From: Pseudonocardia sp. T1-2H | GTDB taxonomy: Bacteria > Actinomycetota > Actinomycetes > Mycobacteriales > Pseudonocardiaceae | NCBI RefSeq assembly: GCF_038039215.1 | Contig: NZ_JBBPCL010000001.1 | Location: 1,736,001 to 1,800,000 of the forward strand | Length of the DNA stretch: 64,000 nt | Direction of reading: 5' to 3' | Shown: one piece after another, positions 9,004 through 16,257 of the stretch | Layout: each line of letters begins with the position of its first letter | Position numbering within the stretch: position 1 is the first letter of the stretch | Position numbers and translations under genes: made by a program | Notes under the pieces: model-generated | The model's input: the letters and a program-made list of their open reading frames with translations, nothing else | Told to the model about the DNA's origin: nothing | Databases searched by the model: none

Positions 9004-9465
9004 TCACCCTTGCGGCGGGTGCTGTGGGGCCGCACGGGCCGCCCACGCTCGGATCAGGTCCGTCGCGGTGAGGATGCCCAGCAGTTGCTCGTCGCGGACC
9101 ACGAGCACGGCGTCCCGGTTCGCCGTCCGCATCCGGCGGGCGGCCTCGGAGAGGCGGGCGTCTTCGGTGATCGTCGGTGCCGGGCGGGCCACGTCTCCGA
9201 CGCTCAGGTGGGCCAGGCCGAGCGGTCCGTGCTGCGCGGCGATGCCCTGCAGCAGATCGACCTCGGAGACCAGCGTTCCGTACTGGCCGTCCTCGACCAC
9301 CGGTAGGTGCCGAACGCCACCGGCGATCATCAGCCGGAGGGCGGTGGTGAGTGGTGCCGTCGGCACGATCCCGACAAGGCGCGAGGACATGACCGTCCGG
9401 ATCAGTGGGTCGTCGTCGAGGGCCTCGGGGGGCGCCGCGAGGCGTTGCGGGTCGTTCGTGGTCAT
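9004..9465 (-). CDS. CBS-domain pair protein
   Basis: A 153-residue protein made of two CBS motifs: MSSRLVGIVPTAPLTTALRLM followed by VRHLPVVEDGQYGTLVSEVD, then VGDVARPAPTITEDARLSEA followed by AVLVVRDEQLLGILTATDLI. Such Bateman modules bind adenosyl nucleotides. Stand-alone CBS proteins such as Rv2626c belong to the M. tuberculosis DosR regulon. The start has AGGAGCACGCC just before it. It is divergent from the Acg-like gene at 9651, with two DosR-like boxes between them. Confidence 0.85.
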   Translation of the reverse strand: MTTNDPQRLAAPPEALDDDPLIRTVMSSRLVGIVPTAPLTTALRLMIAGGVRHLPVVEDGQYGTLVSEVDLLQGIAAQHGPLGLAHLSVGDVARPAPTITEDARLSEAARRMRTANRDAVLVVRDEQLLGILTATDLIRAWAARAAPQHPPQG

Positions 9466-9523
9466 GGCGTGCTCCTGTGGTCGGGTGCGCGTACAGCGTC
9501 CTGCGCGGGGCGGCACCCGCCCA

Positions 9524-9537
9524 GGGGCCGAGGACCC
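9524..9537. promoter_or_regulatory. DosR-like box
   Basis: On the minus strand this reads GGGTCCTCGGCCCC, 59 nt before the CBS gene start. Confidence 0.5.
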
Positions 9538-9600
9538 TGCGAGAACCGCCGTTGGGCCGTGGAGCTGCGGCACCCAGGGGTGCGGACAGCGGCGCCGAAG

Positions 9601-9614
9601 GGGACCTCGGGCCC
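9601..9614. promoter_or_regulatory. DosR-like box
   Basis: GGGACCTCGGGCCC, 37 nt before the ATG at 9651. It is closer to the start than most boxes here. Confidence 0.45.
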
Positions 9615-9650
9615 TCGTCGGGGGCTGGCCGGGTCCGCAGACTCGACGCC

Positions 9651-10418
9651 ATGACGAGCCCTTCCGCAGTCCGGCCATCGGGCCGGCCAGGCCTGGCCCT
9701 CCGGATCGAACCGGTGATCGAGGCGGCGCGTGGCGCGCCCAACCCGACGGGCCCGGTTCGCTGGTTCATCCGGGCCATCGAGGACGGCATCGAGCTCAGG
9801 ACCGTCATCCGCCGGTGGTCGGTCGCCGACGAGCTCACGCCGCGGACGGGACGGGTCGCCGGAGGGGCCGCGCTGCGCAACGCCCGGCTGGCGGTGGCGG
9901 TGCAGGGCAGGCGCCCTCTGCTCACCTTTCCGCCCGAAGCCGGCCTCCTGGCCGTACTGCGGGCCGGGGCGTCGGCTGCGCCGCAGGGGGAGGAGCGGTT
10001 GCTGTACGCCGTCCTGTCGGCGGGCGCGCGGGAGACGGCCGGCACCTCACCGGCGGCCCACGACGTCGCGGTGCGCACCCTGCTCCGCCGGGCCGCGGAG
10101 GCGGAGGCGTGCTGGCTCCGCGAGCTGCCCGAACGGCCCGCTGGTCTGGCGCGCGACTCGACGTGGCCGGCCGCGGCTGTGGGGCCGGTCTCCCGGACGG
10201 GAGCACTCGTCGTCCTGCTGGGCGCCGAAGGTCCTGGGCCCGTGGCGGACCTGCGTCTCGGCCAGGCGCTCCAGTCCGTGCGGCTGACCTCGATGGCCCT
10301 GGGCCTGCGCCCCGAGGTACTGGCCGCTCCGGTGCCGGTCGGCGTGCTGCCCCACAGCCTGCAGCCTCGGCTGCCGTCGGGGGGATCGCTGGCGGTCCTC
10401 GAGTTGTCGCCGGGCTGA
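9651..10418 (+). CDS. Divergent Acg-like nitroreductase family protein
   Basis: A 255-residue protein that aligns by eye with the Acg-type nitroreductases at 20482, 25110 and 28255 but is shorter and altered. Where those have APSVHNTQPW (FMN/substrate region) this one has APNPTGPVRW. The phrase GGAALRNARLAVAVQG corresponds to CGAALHHLQVALAGLG. The C-terminal half keeps the helix LRLGQALQSVRLTSMALGL (compare AGEAMSAVLLTATRSGLA). Loss of the HNxQPW block suggests that it no longer binds flavin in the usual way, so it may act as a sensor or storage protein. The start is followed by normal coding composition, and the gene ends at a strong hairpin. Confidence 0.6.
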   Translation: MTSPSAVRPSGRPGLALRIEPVIEAARGAPNPTGPVRWFIRAIEDGIELRTVIRRWSVADELTPRTGRVAGGAALRNARLAVAVQGRRPLLTFPPEAGLLAVLRAGASAAPQGEERLLYAVLSAGARETAGTSPAAHDVAVRTLLRRAAEAEACWLRELPERPAGLARDSTWPAAAVGPVSRTGALVVLLGAEGPGPVADLRLGQALQSVRLTSMALGLRPEVLAAPVPVGVLPHSLQPRLPSGGSLAVLELSPG

Positions 10419-10426
10419 GGGCGCAC

Positions 10427-10467
10427 GACGAGGAGCGGACCGGCTTCGTGCCGGCCCGCTCCTCGTC
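10427..10467. terminator. Bidirectional hairpin terminator
   Basis: Stem GACGAGGAGCGGACCGGC pairs with GCCGGCCCGCTCCTCGTC around a 5-nt loop, with one mismatch, followed by ATTT. It lies between converging genes ending at 10418 and 10483. Confidence 0.75.
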
Positions 10468-10482
10468 ATTTCAGCGTTCTCG

Positions 10483-10779
10483 TCAGACCGCCACCGGCTG
10501 CTCGCTGCCCGCCATCCGCTCCACCAGCAGATCCACCGCTTCCCGAGGTGTCTCGGCCTCGACGCGTAGCGGCACGCCGGTGCCGAGGATGACCCGTGCG
10601 ATCACCGGGCGCACGCGCCTGGGGTCGTGGTCCCGGATGATCCGGATGTGCACGGGGACCGTCGGGCGCCCCTGAGCGGTGAGTAGACGGGTCAGGGCGA
10701 CGCGTGCGTAGTGCGCGACGCCGGGATCGATGTCGGTACCGAGCTGGACGACCGGGCCGGTCGAGTCGATTCTGTTCAT
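10483..10779 (-). CDS. HPF/RaiA-like small protein (S30AE N-terminal domain type)
   Basis: A 98-residue protein with the beta-alpha layout of ribosome hibernation factors: VVQLGTDIDPGVAHYARVAL near the start, VPVHIRIIRDHDPRRVRPVI in the middle, and the closing helix ETPREAVDLLVERM typical of S30AE domains. It lacks the C-terminal dimerisation domain of long HPF. A DosR-regulated relative (Rv0079) exists in M. tuberculosis, so a ribosome-stabilising role in hypoxia is a fair inference. The minus-strand ATG at 10779 was chosen over longer frames that would enter the next promoter region. A weak box lies 36 nt upstream. Confidence 0.65.
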   Translation of the reverse strand: MNRIDSTGPVVQLGTDIDPGVAHYARVALTRLLTAQGRPTVPVHIRIIRDHDPRRVRPVIARVILGTGVPLRVEAETPREAVDLLVERMAGSEQPVAV

Positions 10780-10814
10780 TCCCGCACGGTGGCAGCGTCC
10801 TCGCCGCCGGGGCA

Positions 10815-10828
10815 GGGGCGGACGACCC
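10815..10828. promoter_or_regulatory. Possible weak DosR-like box
   Basis: On the minus strand this reads GGGTCGTCCGCCCC, 36 nt before the HPF-like gene. It matches the consensus at the ends but poorly in the middle. Confidence 0.3.
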
Positions 10829-10891
10829 GCCCTCGGGTGCTCAACGGTGATTCCCCGGAGCCCGGAGAGGCGACCAGTGGCTCGGGTCGTG

Positions 10892-10905
10892 CGGACCTTC
10901 GGCCC
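10892..10905. promoter_or_regulatory. DosR-like box
   Basis: CGGACCTTCGGCCC, 62 nt before the small repeat-protein gene at 10968. Confidence 0.55.
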
Positions 10906-10967
10906 TCCCTCGTGAGGCTGGTGGTGTCGAGCATGGGGCCACCAGCCTTTCGGATGAAGGAGACGAC

Positions 10968-11150
10968 ATGAGTGCCGTACACACCGCCGGGCGCGAGGTC
11001 CGGGACCACGCGGGCGTCCGGATCGGCGTCGCCACCGATGGCGGAGACGTCTATGACTACTCCGGAGTACGGATCGGAACGGTGACCTCGACCGGCGACG
11101 CGTACGACCACGGCGGGGTTCGGATCGGGAAGGTGCACCTCGCACGCTGA
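10968..11150 (+). CDS. Small tandem-repeat protein of unknown function
   Basis: A 60-residue protein built of about three copies of a 17-19-residue unit with the core DxxGVRIGxV: DHAGVRIGVATDGGDVYDY, then SGVRIGTVTSTGDAYDH, then GGVRIGKVHLAR. The repeats would suit a short beta-hairpin or beta-solenoid ladder. There is no signal peptide or membrane helix. The ATG follows a strong AAGGAGA site with 6 nt spacing and lies 62 nt after a good DosR-like box, so it looks expressed and dormancy-linked. No family was recognised. Confidence 0.65.
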   Translation: MSAVHTAGREVRDHAGVRIGVATDGGDVYDYSGVRIGTVTSTGDAYDHGGVRIGKVHLAR

Positions 11151-11175
11151 GTCGACGCCGGGGGCGGGACCGTCT

Positions 11176-12078
11176 TCACCGGCCGGCTCCGCCTCCGGGC
11201 GTCGTGAGGCAGCGGCCCGGCTCGGCGCTCGTCTCCGGCACGGGGAGGACGAGGACGGGGCAGCTCGCCGCCTGCACGAGTGTCAATCCGCACGCCCGTG
11301 CTCCCGGCGAGTGCGGGCCGAGGACCACGAGCTGGGCGCTGTCGGACAGCTCCAGCAGTGCCCATGCCGGATGGCCGCGGACCACGGACTCCCGCACAGG
11401 CAGGTCGGGGTGATCCGCGGCCAGCCCGGCAAGGCACTCCGCGAGCAGCCGCTCCGAGGCCTCCCTGCCGGGTTCGCGCTCGCCGCGCCCCAGGCGCCGG
11501 AGGACGTCCGGGAGCCGCTCGGGCCACACGTACACCGCGTGCAGCATCGCCCCGCGGCGCTCCGCCAGCTGTGCGGCGGCCTCCACGACGTGCCGGCTCT
11601 GCGGTGTCCCGTCGACGGCGACGACGATCGGCCGGTCCCTGTCCGGCACCGGGCGCCCCGGCGCGAACCGCACGACGGCCACAGGACCCGTCGCCGAGCG
11701 GGAGAGGGTCGCCGCCGTCGACCCGAGCGCGATCGACGGGCGACCTCCGGACCCGCGGTGTCCGACGACGGTGAGCTGCACGTCCGGGGCGAGCCGGGAC
11801 AGCACGGGGGTGGGCCGGCCGATGACGGCCCGGGTCTTGATCGCGACGTCCGGCGCGGCGGTCCGGGCGATGGTCACGGCCACGTCGAGCAGGCTGTGCG
11901 CCACGAGCGGAGGGCCACCCGGCGCCGTTTGCAGCGCGCAGACGATCAGCAGCGTGCAGCCACGGAGTTGGGCCTCCTCGGCCGCCCAGCGCACAGCGAG
12001 GCCGGCTGCTGCCGAACCGTCGGTGCCGACCAGCACGGGACGTCCGGGCGCGGTGGCGGGGTGTGAGGGAATCTGCAT
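11176..12078 (-). CDS. Universal stress protein, tandem domains
   Basis: A 300-residue two-domain USP. The first domain runs from VLVGTDGSAAAGLAVRWA to PVAVVRFAPG with the loop GHRGSGGRPSIALGS. The second starts IVVAVDGTPQSRHVVEAA and ends CPVLVLPVPE, but its loop is GPHSPGARACGLTLV, so only the first domain looks fit to bind ATP. Layout and length resemble Rv2005c/Rv2623 of M. tuberculosis. It converges on the repeat protein at 10968 and is divergent from the USP at 12359. A site related to the DosR-like box (GGCCTTCGGGGACC on the minus strand, 12087-12100) lies too close to the start to be confident. Confidence 0.85.
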   Translation of the reverse strand: MQIPSHPATAPGRPVLVGTDGSAAAGLAVRWAAEEAQLRGCTLLIVCALQTAPGGPPLVAHSLLDVAVTIARTAAPDVAIKTRAVIGRPTPVLSRLAPDVQLTVVGHRGSGGRPSIALGSTAATLSRSATGPVAVVRFAPGRPVPDRDRPIVVAVDGTPQSRHVVEAAAQLAERRGAMLHAVYVWPERLPDVLRRLGRGEREPGREASERLLAECLAGLAADHPDLPVRESVVRGHPAWALLELSDSAQLVVLGPHSPGARACGLTLVQAASCPVLVLPVPETSAEPGRCLTTPGGGAGR

Positions 12079-12259
12079 GGCGCGACGGTCCCCGAAGGCC
12101 GGTCGCCGGGGCAGGTGCCGAGCGGCCCGCCTCCACCTGCCGGAGGGCCTTGACCGTCACGGGTGACGGCAGGGGTCAGCCGGAACGCGGCACCAGCAGC
12201 ACCGAGCCGGGGGCGTGCGCGACGGCGGCCTGTGCGCCGGCCGGTCTGGCGGGCCGATC

Positions 12260-12273
12260 GGGCCTTAGGTCCT
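12260..12273. promoter_or_regulatory. DosR-like box
   Basis: On the minus strand this reads AGGACCTAAGGCCC. It lies 86 nt before the USP start at 12359, inside the divergent USP promoter region. Confidence 0.55.
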
Positions 12274-12358
12274 GCCCAGAGAGGACGGAGAGCCGCAGCG
12301 CGGGAGCCCGCCCGGAGGGCAGCGTCCGCAGTGACACAGGGACATCGGGGAGGGCGAG

Positions 12359-13255
12359 ATGAGTACTCACCACACACGGTCGGTCGTTGTCGGGGTGGAC
12401 GGCTCGGACTCGGCACTGCAGGCGGTGCGGTGGGCGGCATCGGAGGCGGTACGGCGCAATCGCCCGCTGCGGCTGGTCGCGGCCGTTCCGTGGATGACCT
12501 ACCAGCCCATCGGGATGCCGCCGGGCGGGAAGGAGTACGACCGGCAGCTGATGGTGAAGAGGGCGCACGAATTCCTCGATGCCGCGGCGATCGAGGCCTC
12601 GGCGGCCGAGGCGACCGCCGAGGTGGACCGCGAGGTCGCGGGCGGCGAAGCAGTCCCCGCTCTCGCGCGCGAGGCCGAGGACGCGGAGCTCCTCGTCCTG
12701 GGGTCGAGGGGGCACGGCGGCTTCGCGGGCCTGCTCCTCGGCTCGGTCGGGGTGTCGATGGCGGCACAGGCCGCATGCCCGGTCGTCATCGTCCGCGAAG
12801 GCGGGCCGCACGACGAGCAGGACGCCCCCGTCGTCGTCGGGGTGGACGGCCCGCCCGGCGGTGACGCAGCGCTGGCGTTCGCGTTCGACGAGGCGTCGCG
12901 GCTCGGGGCACCGCTCGTCGCGATGCACGCGTGGAGCGACGCCGCGCTCGACCCGTTCCTCGTGCCCTACCTGGACTGGACCGCGATCGAGGCCGACGAG
13001 CACCGCACGCTCGCCCAGCGGCTGTCCGGGTGGACGGCGAAGTACCCCGAGGTCGAGGTCCGGCGCCAGGTGATCCGCGACGGCGCCGCCGGCGCGCTCA
13101 CCCGGCTCTCGGAGGGGGCCTGCCTGGTGGTCGTCGGCTCCCGGGGCCGTGGCGGCGTGACCGGGTTGCTGCTCGGTTCGGTGAGCCAGGCGGTGCTGCA
13201 CCACGCCGCGTGCCCGGTGGCGGTCGTCCGGGCCGAGCCGAAGGTGGCGGAGTGA
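12359..13255 (+). CDS. Universal stress protein, tandem domains
   Basis: A 298-residue two-domain USP with both nucleotide loops intact: VVVGVDGSDSALQAVRWAAS and GSRGHGGFAGLLLGSVG in domain 1, VVVGVDGPPGGDAALAFAFD and GSRGRGGVTGLLLGSVS in domain 2. The second domain has the HAWSDA and WTAKYPEVEVRRQVIRDGAA segments found in several paralogues here (21662, 22602, partial at 1). It is likely a cytosolic ATP-binding dormancy protein. The ATG is preceded by GGGAGGGCGAG. Its stop overlaps the next GTG start (GTGA). Confidence 0.9.
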   Translation: MSTHHTRSVVVGVDGSDSALQAVRWAASEAVRRNRPLRLVAAVPWMTYQPIGMPPGGKEYDRQLMVKRAHEFLDAAAIEASAAEATAEVDREVAGGEAVPALAREAEDAELLVLGSRGHGGFAGLLLGSVGVSMAAQAACPVVIVREGGPHDEQDAPVVVGVDGPPGGDAALAFAFDEASRLGAPLVAMHAWSDAALDPFLVPYLDWTAIEADEHRTLAQRLSGWTAKYPEVEVRRQVIRDGAAGALTRLSEGACLVVVGSRGRGGVTGLLLGSVSQAVLHHAACPVAVVRAEPKVAE

Positions 13256-13640
13256 CCGCCGGAACGGTCACCCGCTGGGCACGCCCGCTCTCCGCTGTCC
13301 CTCGCTGCGACGCCGACACGGTCGGGACCAAGCGGCCGACCTCGGCGAGACGGCTGGACCTGCCGGTTCCGGCTGGCTTCGTCCTGACCGTGGCGGCCTA
13401 CCTCGACTCGATGGACGCCGCCAAGGTCAGGACGGAGCTTGCTCGGTTGCACGCCCTGGCACTTGCTGCCGCCGGCCGGTCCGGGGGCGAACCCGAGCTG
13501 GCAGACCTGTGCACCGAGATGCGCGACGTGGTGCGGAAGGCCGGGGCCTCGCCCGAGGTGGTGGAGGAGATCCACGCCGCGTACCGGGACCTGGGCATCG
13601 AGGAGCGGCGGCTGCTGCGCGCGTCACAGCGGGACACCCC
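13252..13640 (+). pseudogene. PEP synthase/PPDK N-terminal fragment
   Basis: Begins with a GTG coupled to the USP stop and reads TRWARPLSAVPRCDADTVGTK, then LPVPAGFVLTVAAYLDSMDA, as in the start of PEP synthase or pyruvate phosphate dikinase ATP-grasp domains. These normally run on to several hundred residues. Homology ends near 13630, before the RSSAxxED nucleotide site, and the frame then overlaps the next gene out of phase. It is read as a 5' fragment left after a deletion. Confidence 0.55.
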
Positions 13641-13642
13641 AG

Positions 13643-14080
13643 GTGACGGCCACCCGGACCGGCGAGGTCACCACCCACCGAGGCCGGCTCGTCGCGGCCG
13701 CCGAGTTGCTGGTGACGCTGGCGGCGCTCTACGGCGGGGTCGGGCTGATCGCGGACAACGCCATCGGGATGGGCGACGACTGGCTGGCGGGTACACCGTT
13801 CACGTCGTGGATGTGGCCGGGGATACTGCTGCTCCTGGTGGTGGCCGCCCCGATGGCGGTCGCCGCCGTGCTGGAGCTGGGCGGTTCGAGGTGGGCCATG
13901 ACGGCGTCGGTCCTGGCCGGGGCGGCCCAGATCGGCTGGATCGGCGCGCAGTTGCTGGTCATGCAGCGCTACCACGTCCTACAGCCGATCATGCTCGGGT
14001 TCGGCTTGCTGGTGGTGCTGATGGCGCTGTGGACCCACCGCCGCACACCCCTGGGACCGGAGAGGCTCCCGAGCCCGTAG
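13643..14080 (+). CDS. Small four-helix membrane protein
   Basis: A 145-residue protein with about four hydrophobic segments: LVAAAELLVTLAALYGGVGL, WMWPGILLLLVVAAPMAVAA, TASVLAGAAQIGWIGAQLLV, and LQPIMLGFGLLVVLMALW. A short polar loop between helices 1 and 2 carries ADNAIGMGDDWLAG. No family is certain; the layout resembles small uncharacterised DoxX-size membrane proteins. The GTG start lies just past the broken PEP-synthase remnant and lacks a strong ribosome site, so an upstream in-frame start inside the remnant remains possible. It ends before a hairpin at 14113. Confidence 0.6.
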   Translation: MTATRTGEVTTHRGRLVAAAELLVTLAALYGGVGLIADNAIGMGDDWLAGTPFTSWMWPGILLLLVVAAPMAVAAVLELGGSRWAMTASVLAGAAQIGWIGAQLLVMQRYHVLQPIMLGFGLLVVLMALWTHRRTPLGPERLPSP

Positions 14081-14978
14081 AAGGTCCTGTGCCGAAAGCG
14101 ACCACGGGATCCGGCGGCGACGGAATTCGTCGCCGCCGCCCTTCGTGCTCGGGAACCGTGCTCAGCGGGCCGCAGCCACCACGCTTCGCGCGAGGCTGAA
14201 GGTGGGCCGGGACCCGGCGGCGGACCACCAACACCGGGCAGCGCGTCGTCCGGAGGAGGCGGTCGACAGGTGAACTCCCGCGCGCAGGGGCACCGACCAC
14301 CAGCAGCTGCCCACCGGTCGAGAGCGCCGCCAGGAGCAGCGCGGCGTCGTCCCGCACGACCAGTGGACGCAGGTCGACCTGTGGGTGGGCCCGGCGCACA
14401 GGCTCGAGGACGCGTTCGAGTTCGGCCTGCACGGGGCGCTCCGCGACGGTCCACCGGGCGAGGTTCTCCGGTCGGACCCGCCCGAGCGTCACCTGCAGGT
14501 CCGACCAGGCCCGGACCGCCCACAGGGGCACCCGGCGATCGGCGGCGATCGCGGCCGCCGCCGCCGGCACCGCGACGTCCGTCTCCGGCCCGACACCGAC
14601 GAAGACAGGCCCGGAGGGGCGCGGGTCGCACGGGACCACGGCGACCGGGCACCCGGCTACCGTGAGGACCGACGCCGCGAGGTCGGCGTCGGGCAACACC
14701 AGCAGGGCGGCGCCCCGGGCCAGGGCGAGTAGCTCCCGGACGACCGATGAGCCGATCCGGGCGATCCGAACCGGCGTCACACCGGCGGCCTCCGGCCCCG
14801 GGTCGTCGGTGCCCGCGGGGAGCGCGACGACGAGCGGAAGCCCTCGGCGCTCGGCCTCGGCCGCGGCCCAAGCCACCGCGCTCCGGGCCCCGGCCGTCGC
14901 GAGCGCGACGACTGCGTTCTCGGTCCAGCCGGCCGCGGCGTCGTGCGCAACGGCAGCCCTCTCTCGGGTCTCATCCAC
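13989..14978 (-). CDS. Universal stress protein, tandem divergent domains
   Basis: Two USP-like halves. The first (AVVALATAGARSAVAWAAAE to CPVAVVPCDP) has lost the ATP loop (VLPDADLAASVL). The second runs from VFVGVGPETDVAVPAAAAAI to CPVLVVRRR, with the loop GAPARGSSPVDRLLR. After about residue 265 the frame leaves the fold, passes through the hairpin at 14113 and overlaps the converging gene by 92 bp, so the natural stop was probably near 14165 in another frame. The GTG at 14978 is chosen as the start because a DosR-like box lies 36 nt upstream and longer starts would swallow it. Confidence 0.6.
   Translation of the reverse strand: MDETRERAAVAHDAAAGWTENAVVALATAGARSAVAWAAAEAERRGLPLVVALPAGTDDPGPEAAGVTPVRIARIGSSVVRELLALARGAALLVLPDADLAASVLTVAGCPVAVVPCDPRPSGPVFVGVGPETDVAVPAAAAAIAADRRVPLWAVRAWSDLQVTLGRVRPENLARWTVAERPVQAELERVLEPVRRAHPQVDLRPLVVRDDAALLLAALSTGGQLLVVGAPARGSSPVDRLLRTTRCPVLVVRRRVPAHLQPRAKRGGCGPLSTVPEHEGRRRRIPSPPDPVVAFGTGPSTGSGASPVPGVCGGGSTAPSAPPASRTRA
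14113..14137. terminator. Hairpin terminator
   Basis: GGCGGCGACG and CGTCGCCGCC pair around a GAATT loop, between converging genes. Its place inside the extended USP frame argues that the USP reading frame is artificially long. Confidence 0.6.
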
Positions 14979-15013
14979 CCCACCACGGTCGGCCCCTGGC
15001 GAGCCGCACGGTA

Positions 15014-15027
15014 GGGCCGTCGGTCCC
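15014..15027. promoter_or_regulatory. DosR-like box
   Basis: On the minus strand this reads GGGACCGACGGCCC, 36 nt before the divergent-domain USP gene. Confidence 0.5.
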
Positions 15028-15339
15028 GGACCGGTCCGGCCGGCGGACCGTTCACCGCGTTCGGGACTGGGACGTCGGCCCGCCGCAACCGGGCCATCCG
15101 GCCCTGGGGCCGCGGCTCCCATGCCCGTCCTCTCCTGATGCCGTCATCCTGCTGACAGTGGCCACATCATGAGGTCCGCCCGCACCCCGAGCAAAATTCC
15201 TCAAGATTGCCCCGTTAGCCCGGCGAGCGACGATCACGGGGCATCGTGTGTCTCCGGGACCCCGGCAGCTTCACCTGCGACGCGGATGACGCAGATCACC
15301 CACGTCAACCCCAAGGTGCCACAGCCGGACTCAGAGCAC

Positions 15340-15353
15340 AGGTCCTTCAGCCC
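15340..15353. promoter_or_regulatory. DosR-like box
   Basis: AGGTCCTTCAGCCC, 83 nt before the ATG at 15436. Apart from this site and the box at 15014, the 457-nt gap 14979-15435 shows no gene. Confidence 0.45.
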
Positions 15354-15435
15354 CTCACGCCGGGGGCCGTCCGCCACTGTGCTGGAACCGCTGCCGGCGT
15401 TCCAATGGCATCTCGGCAACGACACGGAGGAGCAC

Positions 15436-16176
15436 ATGATCGAGAAGCTGGCGGATCTCCCCGACGGGGTGATCGGGCTGCGAGTCGGCGGCCGCCTCAC
15501 CGCGAAGGACTACGACGACGTCATCGCACCGATGGTCGACGACGCCGTGCGAGAAGGCGGACGGCTGCGCTGCCTGGTCGAGATCGACCAGGACTTCACC
15601 GGCCTGACGCCGCCCGCCGTCGTTGACGACGTCCGGCTCGGGTTCCACACCTTCGCAGCGGTCGACGGCGTCGCCGTCGTCGCCGCCTCCGGCTGGGCGG
15701 TGACGGCCACTCGATGGGCGGCCTTCTTCGTGCCGTTCCCCATGCGAGTCTTCCGGCCCGAAGACCGCGCAGCGGCCGCGGACTGGCTTGCGGCGCTGCC
15801 CGCCGACGCCGGGATCACCGTGACACTCGACGAGTCGACCGGCGTCGTCACAGCGGAGGTGACCGAGGCTCTGCGCGTGGAGGACTTCGAGACGCTCGCA
15901 GCCACGGTCGACCCGTGGATGCGCGAGCACGGGCAGCTGCCCGGCCTCGTGCTGCACCTGCGCCGTGTCCCCGGCTGGACGAGCATCGGCAGCCTGGTGC
16001 GGCATGTGCGATTCGTCCTCGAACACCAGGGCAAGGTCGGCCGCCTGGCGCTTGTCACCGATGTCCCCGTTGCCGACACGATCGCCGCCGTGGCCGGCCA
16101 CGTCGTCCACCCCCAGATCCGCGCCTTCGGGTACGAGGACCAGGTCGCTGCGCAGGCATGGGCCGCCGGATCCTAG
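15436..16176 (+). CDS. Tandem SpoIIAA-like (STAS-related) protein
   Basis: A 246-residue protein consisting of two SpoIIAA-like domains. The first starts IEKLADLPDGVIGLRVGGRL and includes LRCLVEIDQDFTGLTP and the MRVFRPEDRAAAADWLAAL end. The second starts ITVTLDESTGVVTAEVTEAL and includes LVLHLRRVPGWTSIGSLVRH and IRAFGYEDQVAAQAWA. Single-domain versions (about 120 residues) are common and are thought to be lipid- or partner-binding; a fused pair is less usual. The ATG has a CGGAGGAG site. A DosR-like box upstream suggests membership in the local regulon. The downstream neighbour is an IS element. Confidence 0.75.
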   Translation: MIEKLADLPDGVIGLRVGGRLTAKDYDDVIAPMVDDAVREGGRLRCLVEIDQDFTGLTPPAVVDDVRLGFHTFAAVDGVAVVAASGWAVTATRWAAFFVPFPMRVFRPEDRAAAADWLAALPADAGITVTLDESTGVVTAEVTEALRVEDFETLAATVDPWMREHGQLPGLVLHLRRVPGWTSIGSLVRHVRFVLEHQGKVGRLALVTDVPVADTIAAVAGHVVHPQIRAFGYEDQVAAQAWAAGS

Positions 16177-16257
16177 GAGTACCGGCAACCGAGGCCTTCA
16201 GGCGACCGCCGCAGACCCGCTTCAGGAGCGGCCGCTGCCGGACGAGTCAGCGTGCTG

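Noticed and set aside
10968..11150. The repeats as a CRISPR-like or satellite array
   Set aside because: The repeat is at protein level with variable codons, only three units long, and preceded by a start and ribosome site.
12931..14199. A 422-codon plus-strand frame downstream of the USP
   Set aside because: It joins the out-of-frame USP end, the PEP-synthase fragment and an out-of-frame copy of the small membrane protein gene. Only parts of it are coding.
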